Shown here: positions 55,764-64,000 of the stretch, one piece after another | Position numbering within the stretch: position 1 is the first letter of the stretch | Layout of the letters: each line of letters opens with the position of its first letter | Notes under the pieces: generated by a model | What the model saw: only the letters and a program-made list of their open reading frames with translations | Told to the model about the DNA's origin: nothing | Databases searched by the model: none | Position numbers and translations under genes: made by a program | Source of the DNA: Faecalicatena orotica | GTDB lineage: Bacteria; Bacillota; Clostridia; Lachnospirales; Lachnospiraceae | Reading direction: 5' to 3' | NCBI RefSeq assembly: GCF_003149245.1 | Contig: NZ_QGDL01000003.1 | Coordinates: 62,001 to 126,000, forward strand | Length of the DNA: 64,000 nt

Positions 55764-56366
55764 ATGGATTTAAGTAAATTTCAGTGGATGAGAGAACCCC
55801 TTGATTATGAAATCATTGACTGCAGAGTAGAAATTACTACAAAACCACATACTGATTTGTGGCAGAGAACATACTATCATTTTCAAAACGATAATGCACC
55901 AGTATTTCAAATGGAAACAGATGAAAAGTTCTTCAGTTTTGTGGTCAGGACGGAATTTGATGATAGTCATCACAGGTTTGACCAATGTGGAATTGTAATG
56001 TACTTAGACAGCGAAAATTGGTTGAAAGCTTCTATAGAATATGAAAATGAAGATTTTCAACACTTGGGCAGTGTGGTTACAAATCATGGATATTCCGATT
56101 GGGCGACTACAGAAATCAACACTGACATAAAGTCAATGTGGTATCGGTTTAGCCGAAGAGAAGATGACTATTGTATAGAATGTTCAGAGGATGGAGTTGT
56201 ATATAAACAGATGAGAATTTGCCATATACACAAAGGAAATGGAACTATAAAGTTTGGCATTTATGCTTGTTCTCCCGAAGAATCATCATTCAAGGCAATT
56301 TTCTCTAATATGGAAATTACAGAATGCATGTGGAAAGCACATGACGGTCAACAGCCTGATGAGTAG
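55764..56366 (+). CDS. DUF1349 domain protein (concanavalin-like fold)
   Basis: 200 residues from ATG 55764, preceded by TGGAGG. The DUF1349 family is a beta-sandwich: FFSFVVRTEFDDSHHRFDQCGIVMYLD, WLKASIEYEN, LGSVVTNHGYSDWAT, and FGIYACSPEESSFKAIFSNME. It is cytoplasmic. Function unknown; the fold suggests carbohydrate binding. Start upstream at 55701 lacks a ribosome site. Confidence 0.85.
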   Translation: MDLSKFQWMREPLDYEIIDCRVEITTKPHTDLWQRTYYHFQNDNAPVFQMETDEKFFSFVVRTEFDDSHHRFDQCGIVMYLDSENWLKASIEYENEDFQHLGSVVTNHGYSDWATTEINTDIKSMWYRFSRREDDYCIECSEDGVVYKQMRICHIHKGNGTIKFGIYACSPEESSFKAIFSNMEITECMWKAHDGQQPDE

Positions 56367-56404
56367 ACCGCTTTCTGTTAGTCTAAAAAAGCGAGGTCTG
56401 TAAA

Positions 56405-56812
56405 ATGAATATAATAGAAGCAGTACATGAGTTATATTGGAATAATGATATAAATTGTGCAAGAACCATTTTGATTTGCCTGGGAAAACTCTTTAAAATT
56501 GAATATAATGCACAAACACTTCATTCGGCTATTGGTTTGCATGGCGCTGGAGGATTCCGAGCGCAGTGCGGGCTGGTTGAAGGCGGATTAATGTTTATTG
56601 GAATCTATTATAGCCAGCTTGGCAAAACTGAGGAAACAATTGTGTCCGTCTGCTACGATTATGCAGAAGCATTTAAGCAGCGCTTTGGTTCATTAAGCTG
56701 TTACCATTTACGTCCTGATGGATTTACTGAAAACGCCCCACCGCATATGTGTGAAAAATTGACTTGTGAGGCAGTATCATTCGCATACGAGTTTATTAAA
56801 AAACAGCCGTGA
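56405..56812 (+). CDS. C_GCAxxG_C_C family protein
   Basis: 135 residues. Scattered Cys motif of the family: NCARTILICLG near the N-terminus, GLHGAGGFRAQCGLVEGGLMFIG (CGxxxGG) in the middle, FGSLSCYHL and a C-terminal CEKLTCEAV. These Cys probably bind metal or take part in redox; members often accompany redox enzymes. The GCGAGG ribosome site is weak. Ends at a hairpin shared with the convergent gene. Confidence 0.8.
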   Translation: MNIIEAVHELYWNNDINCARTILICLGKLFKIEYNAQTLHSAIGLHGAGGFRAQCGLVEGGLMFIGIYYSQLGKTEETIVSVCYDYAEAFKQRFGSLSCYHLRPDGFTENAPPHMCEKLTCEAVSFAYEFIKKQP

Positions 56813-56831
56813 CATCATGTTACGGCTGTTA
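56802..56831. terminator. Bidirectional terminator between convergent genes
   Basis: AACAGCCGT (56802-56810) and ACGGCTGTT (56822-56830), preceded by AAAAA and followed by AATCATC; it serves the C_GCAxxG_C_C gene and the convergent gene. Confidence 0.65.
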
Positions 56832-56835
56832 ATCA

Positions 56836-57657
56836 TCATAATAATACAAAAACAATAAATAGAATAATCAATGCTATTATAATTATAATCAAAAAAGAAA
56901 GAGCTACTAATTTCCCGATTTTTTTTGCCTGGGCACGCCCTTCTGCCTCTAAGTTATCCAGAAACGCATTTAACTCATCAAGTGTCTGCTGTCCAAATTC
57001 CTCTGCAATCCAGTTGGGATTGTATTTGCTGTTGTTTTTGTCGTAGGAATAGCTTACAGAAATCTCAACAGAATTTTTTGTGAATTCTCCAGCATTATTG
57101 TATTTTCTATAATCGTAGTAGACAGTAAAAAATGAAAGTACAGGGATCAATGATACAAAATCCTCTTTTATATGCAGAAAATAGATATCAAGATTTTCAA
57201 TTACAGTAAGAGGTTTCGTAATCTGTGCTATCTGTGCATCTTCATCATAAATGGAGACAATATTCTTTTTTCCCTTATCAATGCTGTATCCCCAATAAAC
57301 TTTTCCCATATGCTCGATGCAGAATTTTCTTTCAAACATTCCATTCTGCATTGTATAAAAAGTGCCTTCTTTGCCGTCTTTTCCTATGATTTCGAACTGT
57401 CCAAATTTCTGTTCTTTTGAAATCAGGTATTTAAACGGTATACTTTCTTCCAGAGCATTGTCTATAATACTATACCTTGTCGTGTACAGAGTGGTTCCGT
57501 TTACGTCAGAAAAGACCAGTTTACGAACATTCTCCATATTAAAGGGCGCTGAGATTTTCAGCCATGGGGCTTTTGCGTTAAACAGTACCTGACCATTTGA
57601 AGATACTTCGAATATGTTTTCAAAATTGGATTTTGTCTGTTGTATTTTTACAAGCAT
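56836..57657 (-). CDS. Tail-anchored hypothetical protein
   Basis: 273 residues. The soluble N-terminal ~220 residues are rich in beta strands (NIFEVSSNGQVLFNAKAPWL, TLYTTRYSI, GQFEIIGKDGKEGTF), resembling the tubby/LURP-one-related barrel in plan. Then come a helical linker (QTLDELNAFLDNLEAEGRAQAK) and one strongly hydrophobic C-terminal helix (~247-272), with no signal peptide. It is therefore probably held to the cytoplasmic membrane face by its tail. Family assignment tentative. GGAAAAAA ribosome site is weak. Confidence 0.6.
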   Translation of the reverse strand: MLVKIQQTKSNFENIFEVSSNGQVLFNAKAPWLKISAPFNMENVRKLVFSDVNGTTLYTTRYSIIDNALEESIPFKYLISKEQKFGQFEIIGKDGKEGTFYTMQNGMFERKFCIEHMGKVYWGYSIDKGKKNIVSIYDEDAQIAQITKPLTVIENLDIYFLHIKEDFVSLIPVLSFFTVYYDYRKYNNAGEFTKNSVEISVSYSYDKNNSKYNPNWIAEEFGQQTLDELNAFLDNLEAEGRAQAKKIGKLVALSFLIIIIIALIILFIVFVLL

Positions 57658-58060
57658 ATTTTTTCCTCTATTCTTAAAAATGTATATATATTATATCAGA
57701 GTTTTTCATGAAATCCAATTTAAGATTGTAACCTTAAATAACAGTTATAAATAAGAATGAAGCTTGTTAGATGTAGATTACTTTGATATACACTTCCTTT
57801 CAGGGCCGAAAAAACGTCATGAAATCGAGATTGACCATAATTATTTACTTGAAGTTCTTTCTGAAACTTCGTATAATTGAACAAGCATGTAAAGTTATGC
57901 AGATTGACTTCCACAGTAATAGCAATGGACTTAAAGTGCTACATACTGTATTGCGCGCTGTTGCAATTTAATATCAAACAGTATCAACCAGTTGCAATTT
58001 GAAAGAAGTGTTGCAAAACAGGTGAAATCCTGCAATATTAACAAAATACAAGGAGAAATA
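57658..58060. other. Intergenic region with a gene fragment
   Basis: No complete gene. At 57761-57880 the + strand frame reads YFDIHFLSGPKKRHEIEID and HNYLLEVLSETSYN before a stop, which looks like the C-terminus of a lost gene of unknown family. Downstream, GTTGCAATTT occurs twice (near 57960 and 57990). The AT-rich zone ends here and G+C rises at 58061. Confidence 0.4.
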
Positions 58061-59926
58061 ATGAGAAAACTAGCTTTAAGTGATGAGATATTACTAAAAA
58101 TTGAAAAACCGGCCCGCTATATTGGGAATGAGGTGAATTCGGTAAATAAGGACGTAAGTAAGGTGGACGTGCGGTTTGCTATGTGCTTCCCGGACGTCTA
58201 TGAAATCGGGATGTCCCATCTGGGTATCCAGATCCTGTATGATATGTTCAACAGGCGGGAGGATGTATGGTGTGAACGTGTGTATTCCCCCTGGCTTGAT
58301 CTGGACAAGGTGATGAGAGAAGAAAAGATTCCTCTGTTTGCGCTGGAATCACAGGATCCGGTTAAGGATTTTGACTTTTTAGGTATTACGATCCAATATG
58401 AGATGTGCTATACAAATATCCTGCAGATTCTGGAACTGAGCCAGATTCCTATTCATGCAAAGGACAGGACATGGGAGCATCCGGTTGTGATTGGCGGCGG
58501 CCCGTGTACTTATAATCCGGAACCACTGGCAGAATTTTTTGACATCTTTTATATTGGGGAAGGCGAAACTGTTTACGATGAGCTTCTTGATCTGTATAAG
58601 GCAAGCCGCGCCAGAGGTGACAGCCGCGAGGAGTTTCTTGTAAAGGCGGCAAATATCGAAGGGCTCTATGTTCCAATGTTCTACGAGGCAAAATATCATG
58701 AAGATGGGACTTTGAAATCATTTGGCTCTGTCAGGGAAGGTATTCCTTCTATAATAAAGAAACAGGTCGTAATGGATATGACAAAAGCCGTGTATCCGGA
58801 AGCACCGATCGTTCCCTTCATAAAAGCAACGCAGGACAGAGTTGTTCTGGAGATCCAGAGGGGTTGTATACGTGGATGCAGGTTCTGCCAGGCCGGAATG
58901 CTGTACCGCCCTACCCGTGAGAGGGACGTCGATACCCTGAAAGAATATGCCAAAGTTATGCTGAAGAATACAGGTCATGAAGAGATTTCACTCAGTTCTT
59001 TGAGTTCCAGCGATTACTCTCAGTTGAAGGAACTGGTTGACTTTTTAATCGAAGAGTTTAAGGGGGAGGGCGTAAATATTTCATTGCCTTCACTGCGTAT
59101 CGATGCCTTTTCACTTGACGTTATGAGCCAGGTGCAGGACATCCGGAGGAGCAGCCTTACGTTTGCTCCCGAGGCAGGTTCCCAGCGTCTACGCGATGTT
59201 ATTAATAAGGGCCTTACGGAGGAAATCATTCTGGATGGCGCGGGACAGGCTTTTGAAGGCGGGTGGTCTAAAGTAAAGCTGTATTTTATGCTTGGACTCC
59301 CGACAGAGACAGAGGAAGACATGAAGCAGATTGCCCGCCTTGCAGATAAGATTGCCCGCCGGTATTATGAGATTCCGAAAGAAGAAAGGCATGGAAAGTG
59401 CCAGATCACGGCAAGTTCGTCATTCTTCGTACCGAAACCGTTCACACCTTTCCAGTGGGCATCCATGTGTACAAGTGAAGAATATATTCACAGGGCTTAC
59501 GTTGTGAAGCATGAATTTCAGGAACAGCTGAACCGGAAGAGTCTGAAGTATAACTGGCATGAAGCGGATGTAACGGTGCTGGAAGGTGTATTCGCCCGCG
59601 GGGACAGGAAGGTCGGGAAAGTGATCGAGGAGGCATACCGGCTGGGCTGCCTTTATGATTCGTGGACGGAATCCTTTCACAATGAACCCTGGATGGAGGC
59701 GTTCGACAATATGGGGGTAGATATTGAATTCTATACAACCCGGAAAAGAGAGCTGGATGAACTGCTGCCCTGGGACTTCATTGATATTGGAGTCAGCAAG
59801 CAGTTTTTGAAAAAGGAGTGGGAGCGGGCTGAATCAGGAACTGTTACACCGAACTGCCGGATGCAGTGTTCTGGCTGCGGGGCCGCACAATTTGGAGGGG
59901 GTGTCTGCTATGAAGGCAAGAATTAA
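58061..59926 (+). CDS. TIGR03960 family B12-binding radical SAM protein
   Basis: ~621 residues from ATG 58061 (AAGGAG 7 bases before); the longer frame from 57992 has no site. N-terminal B12-binding-like domain (~60-190, VVIGGGPCTYNPEP), then radical SAM with the Cys triplet CIRGCRFC at ~270 and FAPEAGSQRLRDVINKGL. The C-terminal CRMQCSGCGA adds a metal-binding Cys cluster. The reaction is unknown; the gene is conserved beside DUF2344 and RNase G genes in Clostridia, as here. Confidence 0.92.
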   Translation: MRKLALSDEILLKIEKPARYIGNEVNSVNKDVSKVDVRFAMCFPDVYEIGMSHLGIQILYDMFNRREDVWCERVYSPWLDLDKVMREEKIPLFALESQDPVKDFDFLGITIQYEMCYTNILQILELSQIPIHAKDRTWEHPVVIGGGPCTYNPEPLAEFFDIFYIGEGETVYDELLDLYKASRARGDSREEFLVKAANIEGLYVPMFYEAKYHEDGTLKSFGSVREGIPSIIKKQVVMDMTKAVYPEAPIVPFIKATQDRVVLEIQRGCIRGCRFCQAGMLYRPTRERDVDTLKEYAKVMLKNTGHEEISLSSLSSSDYSQLKELVDFLIEEFKGEGVNISLPSLRIDAFSLDVMSQVQDIRRSSLTFAPEAGSQRLRDVINKGLTEEIILDGAGQAFEGGWSKVKLYFMLGLPTETEEDMKQIARLADKIARRYYEIPKEERHGKCQITASSSFFVPKPFTPFQWASMCTSEEYIHRAYVVKHEFQEQLNRKSLKYNWHEADVTVLEGVFARGDRKVGKVIEEAYRLGCLYDSWTESFHNEPWMEAFDNMGVDIEFYTTRKRELDELLPWDFIDIGVSKQFLKKEWERAESGTVTPNCRMQCSGCGAAQFGGGVCYEGKN

Positions 59927-60668
59927 ATTTAAAAAATATGGGGCTTTGAGATTCATTGGACACCTTGATGTAATGAGGTTCTTTCAGAAGGCGATGAGGC
60001 GGGCCGGGATTCCGATTGCGTTCACAGGCGGATACAGCCCGCATATGATCATGTCGTTTGCAAGCCCGTTGGGAATCGGACTTTCCAGTGACGGAGAATA
60101 TTTTGATATTGAATTAAAAGAGCCCATATCCAGCCATGATGCTGTCAGACAGCTGAATCAAGTGATGGTAGATGGAATGGAAGTGGTCAGTTTCCGGCAG
60201 ATTGCCGAAGAAAAGAAGATGACCGGTATGGCAATCGTAGCAGCAGCCGATTACCGGACAAGACTCACCAAGGGGACACTTCCGGATGACTGGAGGGAAA
60301 AGATAGCAGCATTTATGGAACAGCCGGAAATCTGTATCATGAAACAGACGAAGCGCAGTGAGAAGGAAGTGGATATCAAACCGTTGATCTACCGGCTGGA
60401 AGCGGAGGGCGATTCTGTTTATATGCAGGTCGCATCGGGCAGTGTGGAAAACCTGAAACCGGGACTTGTAATGGAAGCTTTCTGTGGCTTCCTGGGAATA
60501 GATCCGGCTGAGACAGACTTTGCACACCACAGGCTGGAAATGTATGCGGATATGGGAACAAACGGCGATCGCAGGCTTGTAACACTGGAAGATATGGGGA
60601 CAGAAATTTACGGAGAGGAAAATAAAAATGATTTCACGGAAAATCCTCATGATGAAAGAGGAAGATAA
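59910..60668 (+). CDS. TIGR03936 family radical SAM-associated protein (DUF2344)
   Basis: 252 residues from ATG 59910, overlapping the preceding gene by 17 bases and preceded by GGAGGGGG. Family landmarks: RIKFKKYGALRFIGHLDVMR, FQKAMRRAGIPIAFTGGYSPH, FASPLGIGLSSDGEYFDIEL. It is often fused to the TIGR03960 protein, which implies a complex; here it is separate. Function unknown, possibly RNA or translation linked. Confidence 0.92.
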   Translation: MKARIKFKKYGALRFIGHLDVMRFFQKAMRRAGIPIAFTGGYSPHMIMSFASPLGIGLSSDGEYFDIELKEPISSHDAVRQLNQVMVDGMEVVSFRQIAEEKKMTGMAIVAAADYRTRLTKGTLPDDWREKIAAFMEQPEICIMKQTKRSEKEVDIKPLIYRLEAEGDSVYMQVASGSVENLKPGLVMEAFCGFLGIDPAETDFAHHRLEMYADMGTNGDRRLVTLEDMGTEIYGEENKNDFTENPHDERGR

Positions 60669-61824
60669 GATCTGGATGTTTCTTTTGGAAGATGACGAGA
60701 TAGTGGAAATACATTGTGAACCGGCCGGAGACGGGGCTGTGAAGCAGCATGTCATCGGAAACATATACGTTGGAAAAGTGAAGAATATTGTAGCGAATAT
60801 CGGGGCCGCTTTCATTGAAATTGAAAGCGGCGTTGAGTGTTATTATGATATCAGTCAGGCACCGAATGCCATTTTTACAAAGAAAATAGGCAAAAAGCCC
60901 CTCTGCATCGGAGATGAACTGATTGTACAGATCAGCAAAGAGGCAGTCAAGACGAAAGCGCCTACGGTGAGCAGTAATTTGAGCTTTACAGGCAGGTATG
61001 CAATCCTGACGACCGGAAATACAAGGATCGGAACATCCTCAAAACTGCCGAAGTCTCTCAGGGAAGAACTGAAGGAACAGCTGCGGCCCCTGAAAAACGA
61101 AGAATATGGGCTGATTATCCGGACGAATGCAAAAGATGCCGATTTTTCTGCTGTTTTGAGAGAGATAAAGGAACTAGAAAGCAGTTTTCAAACCCTTAGA
61201 AAGACAGCGGGGTCCAGAACCTGCTTTTCCTGCCTGCAGCATGCGCCTAATACTTATATCACAGACCTGAAAAACGTTTATACAGAAGGCCTCGCGGAAA
61301 TCGTAATTGAGGGTGCAAAGCTCTACGAAGAAGTTAAGGGATATTATGAAAAAGAACAGCCGGAGGATCTCACAAAACTGAGACTCTATGATGACAGCAG
61401 CCTGCCGCTTGCAAAGCTGTATAATACGGAAACGACTTTAAGCCGCGCACTTGGGGAAAGGGTATGGCTGAAAAACGGGGCCTATCTGATCATCCAGTAT
61501 ACAGAGGCACTGACGGTGATTGACGTGAATTCTGGAAAATGTGTTGCGAAAAAGAATCCGACAGATACTTATCTGAAGATTAACATGGAAGCGGCAAAAG
61601 AAGTGGCGAAGCAGATGAGAATCAGGAATCTTTCAGGCATTATTATTGTTGATTTTATTAATCTGGATGATGAAGATGCTACGAAAGAACTGCTCAGGGC
61701 ATTCCGGCAGTATCTGGTAAAAGACCCGATTCAGTCAACACTGGTTGATGTGACCGGGCTGCAGCTCGTCGAGGTGACGCGGAAAAAAGTTCGAAAACCT
61801 TTACATGAAAGCATTGGAAGGTGA
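60628..61824 (+). CDS. rng: Ribonuclease E/G family protein
   Basis: 398 residues. N-terminal S1 domain (~40-110, VGKVKNIVANIGAAFIEI), then the RNase E/G catalytic region with the metal-binding Asp residues in TVIDVNSGK and IIIVDFINLDD. C-terminal DVTGLQLVEVTRKKVRKPLHES. Shorter than enteric RNase G (~490 residues). No Zn-link Cys pair was noticed. It processes rRNA and mRNA 5' ends. Starts 41 bases inside the DUF2344 gene at a good site (GGAGAGG). The usual next genes, ribosomal L21 and L27, do not follow. Confidence 0.9.
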   Translation: MISRKILMMKEEDKIWMFLLEDDEIVEIHCEPAGDGAVKQHVIGNIYVGKVKNIVANIGAAFIEIESGVECYYDISQAPNAIFTKKIGKKPLCIGDELIVQISKEAVKTKAPTVSSNLSFTGRYAILTTGNTRIGTSSKLPKSLREELKEQLRPLKNEEYGLIIRTNAKDADFSAVLREIKELESSFQTLRKTAGSRTCFSCLQHAPNTYITDLKNVYTEGLAEIVIEGAKLYEEVKGYYEKEQPEDLTKLRLYDDSSLPLAKLYNTETTLSRALGERVWLKNGAYLIIQYTEALTVIDVNSGKCVAKKNPTDTYLKINMEAAKEVAKQMRIRNLSGIIIVDFINLDDEDATKELLRAFRQYLVKDPIQSTLVDVTGLQLVEVTRKKVRKPLHESIGR

Positions 61825-61847
61825 TTTTTTTATACCATTTTTATTAA

Positions 61848-61987
61848 TTGTATACTTGTATACAGTGAATAAAGAGAAAAAAAGATAGCTTTTAAAATGT
61901 ATACAATAATACAATTTAAATTCTTGATAAAGTATATACTTTGAAATGAGGATTTGAAATTAAAATGGGTTGTATACATTTATACAA
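61848..61987. promoter_or_regulatory. Cluster of GTATAC-type palindromes upstream of an SPL-like gene
   Basis: Four dyads in 140 bases: TGTATAC-TT-GTATACA (61849-61864), TGTATACAATAATACAAT (61898-61915, imperfect), AAAGTATATACTTT (61929-61942), and TTGTATA-CATT-TATACAA (61970-61987). Spacings are ~40-50 bases. They lie between the rng stop and the SPL-like start, in an AT-rich gap. The arrangement suggests operators for one dimeric regulator, possibly of GntR type; the regulator is not in the window. Confidence 0.5.
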
Positions 61988-62035
61988 TTGCCAAAAAACT
62001 TAGGAAACTGCCTGCACAAAAAGGAGAAACAGGTG

Positions 62036-62932
62036 ATGGAATATATTCCTGCAAAGACAATCATTACCCGTTCAAAAAAGCCTGAAGCCTGGTTTGGAAC
62101 GGAGTATAATATGAATATATATAAAGGCTGCTGTCATGGCTGTATATATTGTGACAGCCGTTCAGAATGTTATGGTGTATCTTCATTTGATACAGTACGG
62201 GCAAAGGAGAATGCACTCCAGATTATCAGGGACGAGCTGCGCAGAAAAACAATGCGTGGAGTGATCTCTACCGGGGCCATGAGTGATCCTTACAATCCTT
62301 TTGAAAAGAAGCTCGAACTGACAAGGCATGCGTTGGAACTATGCAATGCATTTGAGTTTGGGATCGCAATAGCGACGAAGAGCGTACTGCTTGAACGGGA
62401 TATTGATGTATTAAGTGATATCAGGGAACATTCACCGGTTCTGTGCAAGATCACGATCACAACATCGGACGATGCGCTTTCTAAGAAACTGGAACCGGGT
62501 GTACCGGTGTCTTCCGAGAGGTTTCGGCTGATCCGTAAACTCTCGGATCAGGGAATATATACAGGTATACTTCTGATGCCGGTGCTTCCTTTTATTGAAG
62601 ACACAGATGAGAATATTTGTGAAATCGTGCGCATGGCAGGAGAAGCCGGGGCCAGATTCATTTATCCGGCATTCGGGATGACACTGCGTGATAACCAGAG
62701 AGAATGGTATTATGAAAAGCTGAACTGCCTGTTTCCGGATAAAGACCTGGTAACGCGGTATCAAAAGCGTTTCGGGAATTCTTATGAATGCAGGAGTCCC
62801 AGGGCCCGGCAGCTCTGGAGAGTGTTTGAAGAAGAGTGTAAAAAGGCGGGGGTCCTGTATAGAATGAAGGATATTATATCAAGCTACAGGCGGCCTTATA
62901 AGGTTGAACAGCTCAGCTTGTTTGACCTGTAG
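62036..62932 (+). CDS. SPL family (spore photoproduct lyase-like) radical SAM protein
   Basis: 298 residues from ATG 62036 (AAAGGAG upstream). Radical SAM Cys triplet in YKGCCHGCIYCDSR, then ISTGAMSDPYNPFEKK, KITITTSDD, and a C-terminal tail ending VEQLSLFDL. It belongs to the Rv2578c-like branch, not the authentic spore photoproduct lyase, so its substrate is unknown. The gene lies behind a cluster of palindromes and probably has its own promoter. Confidence 0.85.
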   Translation: MEYIPAKTIITRSKKPEAWFGTEYNMNIYKGCCHGCIYCDSRSECYGVSSFDTVRAKENALQIIRDELRRKTMRGVISTGAMSDPYNPFEKKLELTRHALELCNAFEFGIAIATKSVLLERDIDVLSDIREHSPVLCKITITTSDDALSKKLEPGVPVSSERFRLIRKLSDQGIYTGILLMPVLPFIEDTDENICEIVRMAGEAGARFIYPAFGMTLRDNQREWYYEKLNCLFPDKDLVTRYQKRFGNSYECRSPRARQLWRVFEEECKKAGVLYRMKDIISSYRRPYKVEQLSLFDL

Positions 62933-62969
62933 AAAAACGGTGGGGCCGGAATTACATTTAGGAGGAATC

Positions 62970-63449
62970 ATGGGCAGGAAAGAATTGAAAACAAATGCGA
63001 TGCGTATACTTGACAGACTTAAGATCCCTTATTCATATGAGACATATGAATGTGAACAGTTTGTAGACGGGGTCAGTGTTGCTGATAAGGCAGGGCTGGC
63101 ACATGAATTAGTATACAAGACGCTGGTCACAACCGGAAAGAGTAAAGAACACTATGTATTTGTCATTCCGGTAGAGGCAGAACTGGATCTGAAAAAAGCG
63201 GCAAAGGCAGTGGGGGAGAAATCTCTGGAGATGCTGCCCGTTAAGGAGATTACCGCGGTCACCGGGTATGTCAGGGGAGGCTGCACGGCAATCGGGATGA
63301 AAAAATCTTTTCCTACTATAATAAATGAGACAGCAGAGCAACTCGGACAGATCTATGTCAGCGGCGGCAAACTCGGCATGCAGCTGAGACTTTCACCGGA
63401 AGATTTAAAAAAGGCATCGAATGCAAAGTATGCAAATGTAATCTTCTGA
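62970..63449 (+). CDS. ybaK: YbaK-type Cys-tRNA(Pro)/Cys-tRNA(Cys) deacylase
   Basis: 159 residues from ATG 62970, preceded by AGGAGG; the frame from 62904 overlaps the previous gene. YbaK/EbsC fold: KTNAMRILDRLKIPY, VYKTLVTTG, VIPVEAELDLKKAAKA, VKEITAVTGYVRGGCTAIG. It clears mischarged tRNA in trans. Length and motifs are standard. Confidence 0.92.
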   Translation: MGRKELKTNAMRILDRLKIPYSYETYECEQFVDGVSVADKAGLAHELVYKTLVTTGKSKEHYVFVIPVEAELDLKKAAKAVGEKSLEMLPVKEITAVTGYVRGGCTAIGMKKSFPTIINETAEQLGQIYVSGGKLGMQLRLSPEDLKKASNAKYANVIF

Positions 63450-63538
63450 TTTTGCATAAAAGTATCTAAAAATGAGGAATTGGTGCATAAAATGCAGGAT
63501 GTCCTGTAAAAAAATGCAAAAAAATCAAGAATAAGAGA

Positions 63539-63567
63539 TTTACAAGCGGGTTCAGGTGGGGTATAAT
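63539..63567 (+). promoter_or_regulatory. Promoter of the aspartate kinase gene
   Basis: TTTACA (63539-63544), 17-base spacer, TATAAT (63562-63567). It leaves a leader of ~100 bases before the start codon. The leader contains a hairpin (GTTACTG 63602-63608 / CAGTAAC 63630-63636 with an inner GC-rich stem). It does not match the lysine riboswitch as I know it. Confidence 0.65.
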
Positions 63568-63673
63568 AATGTACCGAGAACGCGAAAAAAGTAAGGTATT
63601 CGTTACTGCGAACGCCCGCAGCGTGGGAACAGTAACATGGATTCCCTTTATAGGATATTGGAGGAAAAGAGGA

Positions 63674-64000
63674 ATGAAAAAAGTAGTCAAATTTGGAGGA
63701 AGTTCTTTGGCAAGTGCCGAGCAGTTTAAGAAGGTAGGAGAAATCATCCGTTCCGACGGGTCCAGAAGATATGTCGTACCATCTGCACCGGGAAAACGCT
63801 TTTCGAATGATACAAAAGTAACCGACATGCTTTATACCTGTTACGGCGCCGCAATGAAAGAAAAGAATTTCACTGATTTACTTTCTGCAATCCAGAACAG
63901 ATATAATGAAATTATAGAAGGATTGAATCTGACTCTTTCCCTGGATAAGGATTTTGAAATCATCCGCGAAAATTTTGGCAAAAAGGCAGGCAGGGATTAT
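63674..64000 (+). CDS. Aspartate kinase, N-terminal part (continues beyond window)
   Basis: 109 residues visible. Kinase N-terminal motif KVVKFGGSSLASAEQFKKVG, then YVVPSAPGKR and KVTDMLY, matching clostridial aspartokinases. It phosphorylates aspartate at the head of the lysine, threonine and methionine pathways. GAGGAAAAGAGG precedes the ATG. The regulatory ACT domains would lie outside the window. Confidence 0.9.
   Translation, partial: MKKVVKFGGSSLASAEQFKKVGEIIRSDGSRRYVVPSAPGKRFSNDTKVTDMLYTCYGAAMKEKNFTDLLSAIQNRYNEIIEGLNLTLSLDKDFEIIRENFGKKAGRDY

Noticed and set aside
57783-57971. 62-codon frame before the B12 radical SAM gene
   Set aside because: No ribosome site or family features; a different frame here reads more like a protein fragment.

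Overview
The window looks like a chromosomal segment of a Gram-positive clostridial gut bacterium, most likely a Lachnospiraceae member. The grounds are strong AGGAGG-type ribosome sites, recU, a short-form hisG paired with hisZ, a BlaI/M56 peptidase pair, the gene row B12-binding radical SAM / DUF2344 / RNase G, a GH3 enzyme with inverted domain order, and many GGDEF and Cache-kinase proteins. No rRNA, tRNA, CRISPR array or intact insertion sequence was seen.

Layout. (1) 1-3534: housekeeping genes (3' end of ygiQ, a short-chain dehydrogenase, a membrane protein, a pseudouridine synthase, recU). (2) 3531-8806: a histidine operon hisZ-G-D-B-(HisF-like)hisIE, with a near-consensus promoter and a strong terminator. 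hisC, hisH, hisA and a catalytic hisF are absent, and the HisF-like half of the last protein lacks both catalytic Asp positions. (3) 8828-24140: signalling and envelope genes. These are a solute-binding lipoprotein coupled to a Cache/PAS hybrid kinase, an N-terminally truncated antiporter, a BlaI/BlaR-like pair plus a lipoprotein that share a repeated extracytoplasmic domain, a GNAT enzyme, a membrane glycerophosphodiesterase and two diguanylate cyclases.

(4) 24141-50785: a glycoside-catabolic island flanked by gene debris. It carries an aldo/keto reductase, two xylose-isomerase-like TIM-barrel proteins, an AraC regulator, a Gfo/Idh/MocA oxidoreductase, three GH2 enzymes, a GH43-like enzyme, a permuted GH3, a GH106-like enzyme, three alpha/beta-hydrolase esterases, a VOC protein and two GPH-type symporters. 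None of the enzymes has a signal peptide, so small, probably acylated glycosides would be imported and dismantled in the cytoplasm. The mix of dehydrogenase and isomerase-like proteins with classical hydrolases suggests that an oxidation/elimination route works beside hydrolysis. This is the most promising candidate for an undescribed system here.

(5) 50842-57880: an AT-rich zone of small single-gene units and broken genes. It holds a chimeric AAA/GGDEF/GAF reading frame, a PEBP protein, a DfrF-like dihydrofolate reductase, a YdeI-like protein, a DUF1349 protein, a C_GCAxxG_C_C protein, and fragments of metallo-beta-lactamase and GNAT genes, with a short repeat recurring between units. (6) 58061-64000: housekeeping resumes with two radical-SAM-related genes, RNase E/G, an SPL-type radical SAM protein behind a cluster of GTATAC palindromes, a YbaK-type deacylase and the 5' end of an aspartate kinase gene.
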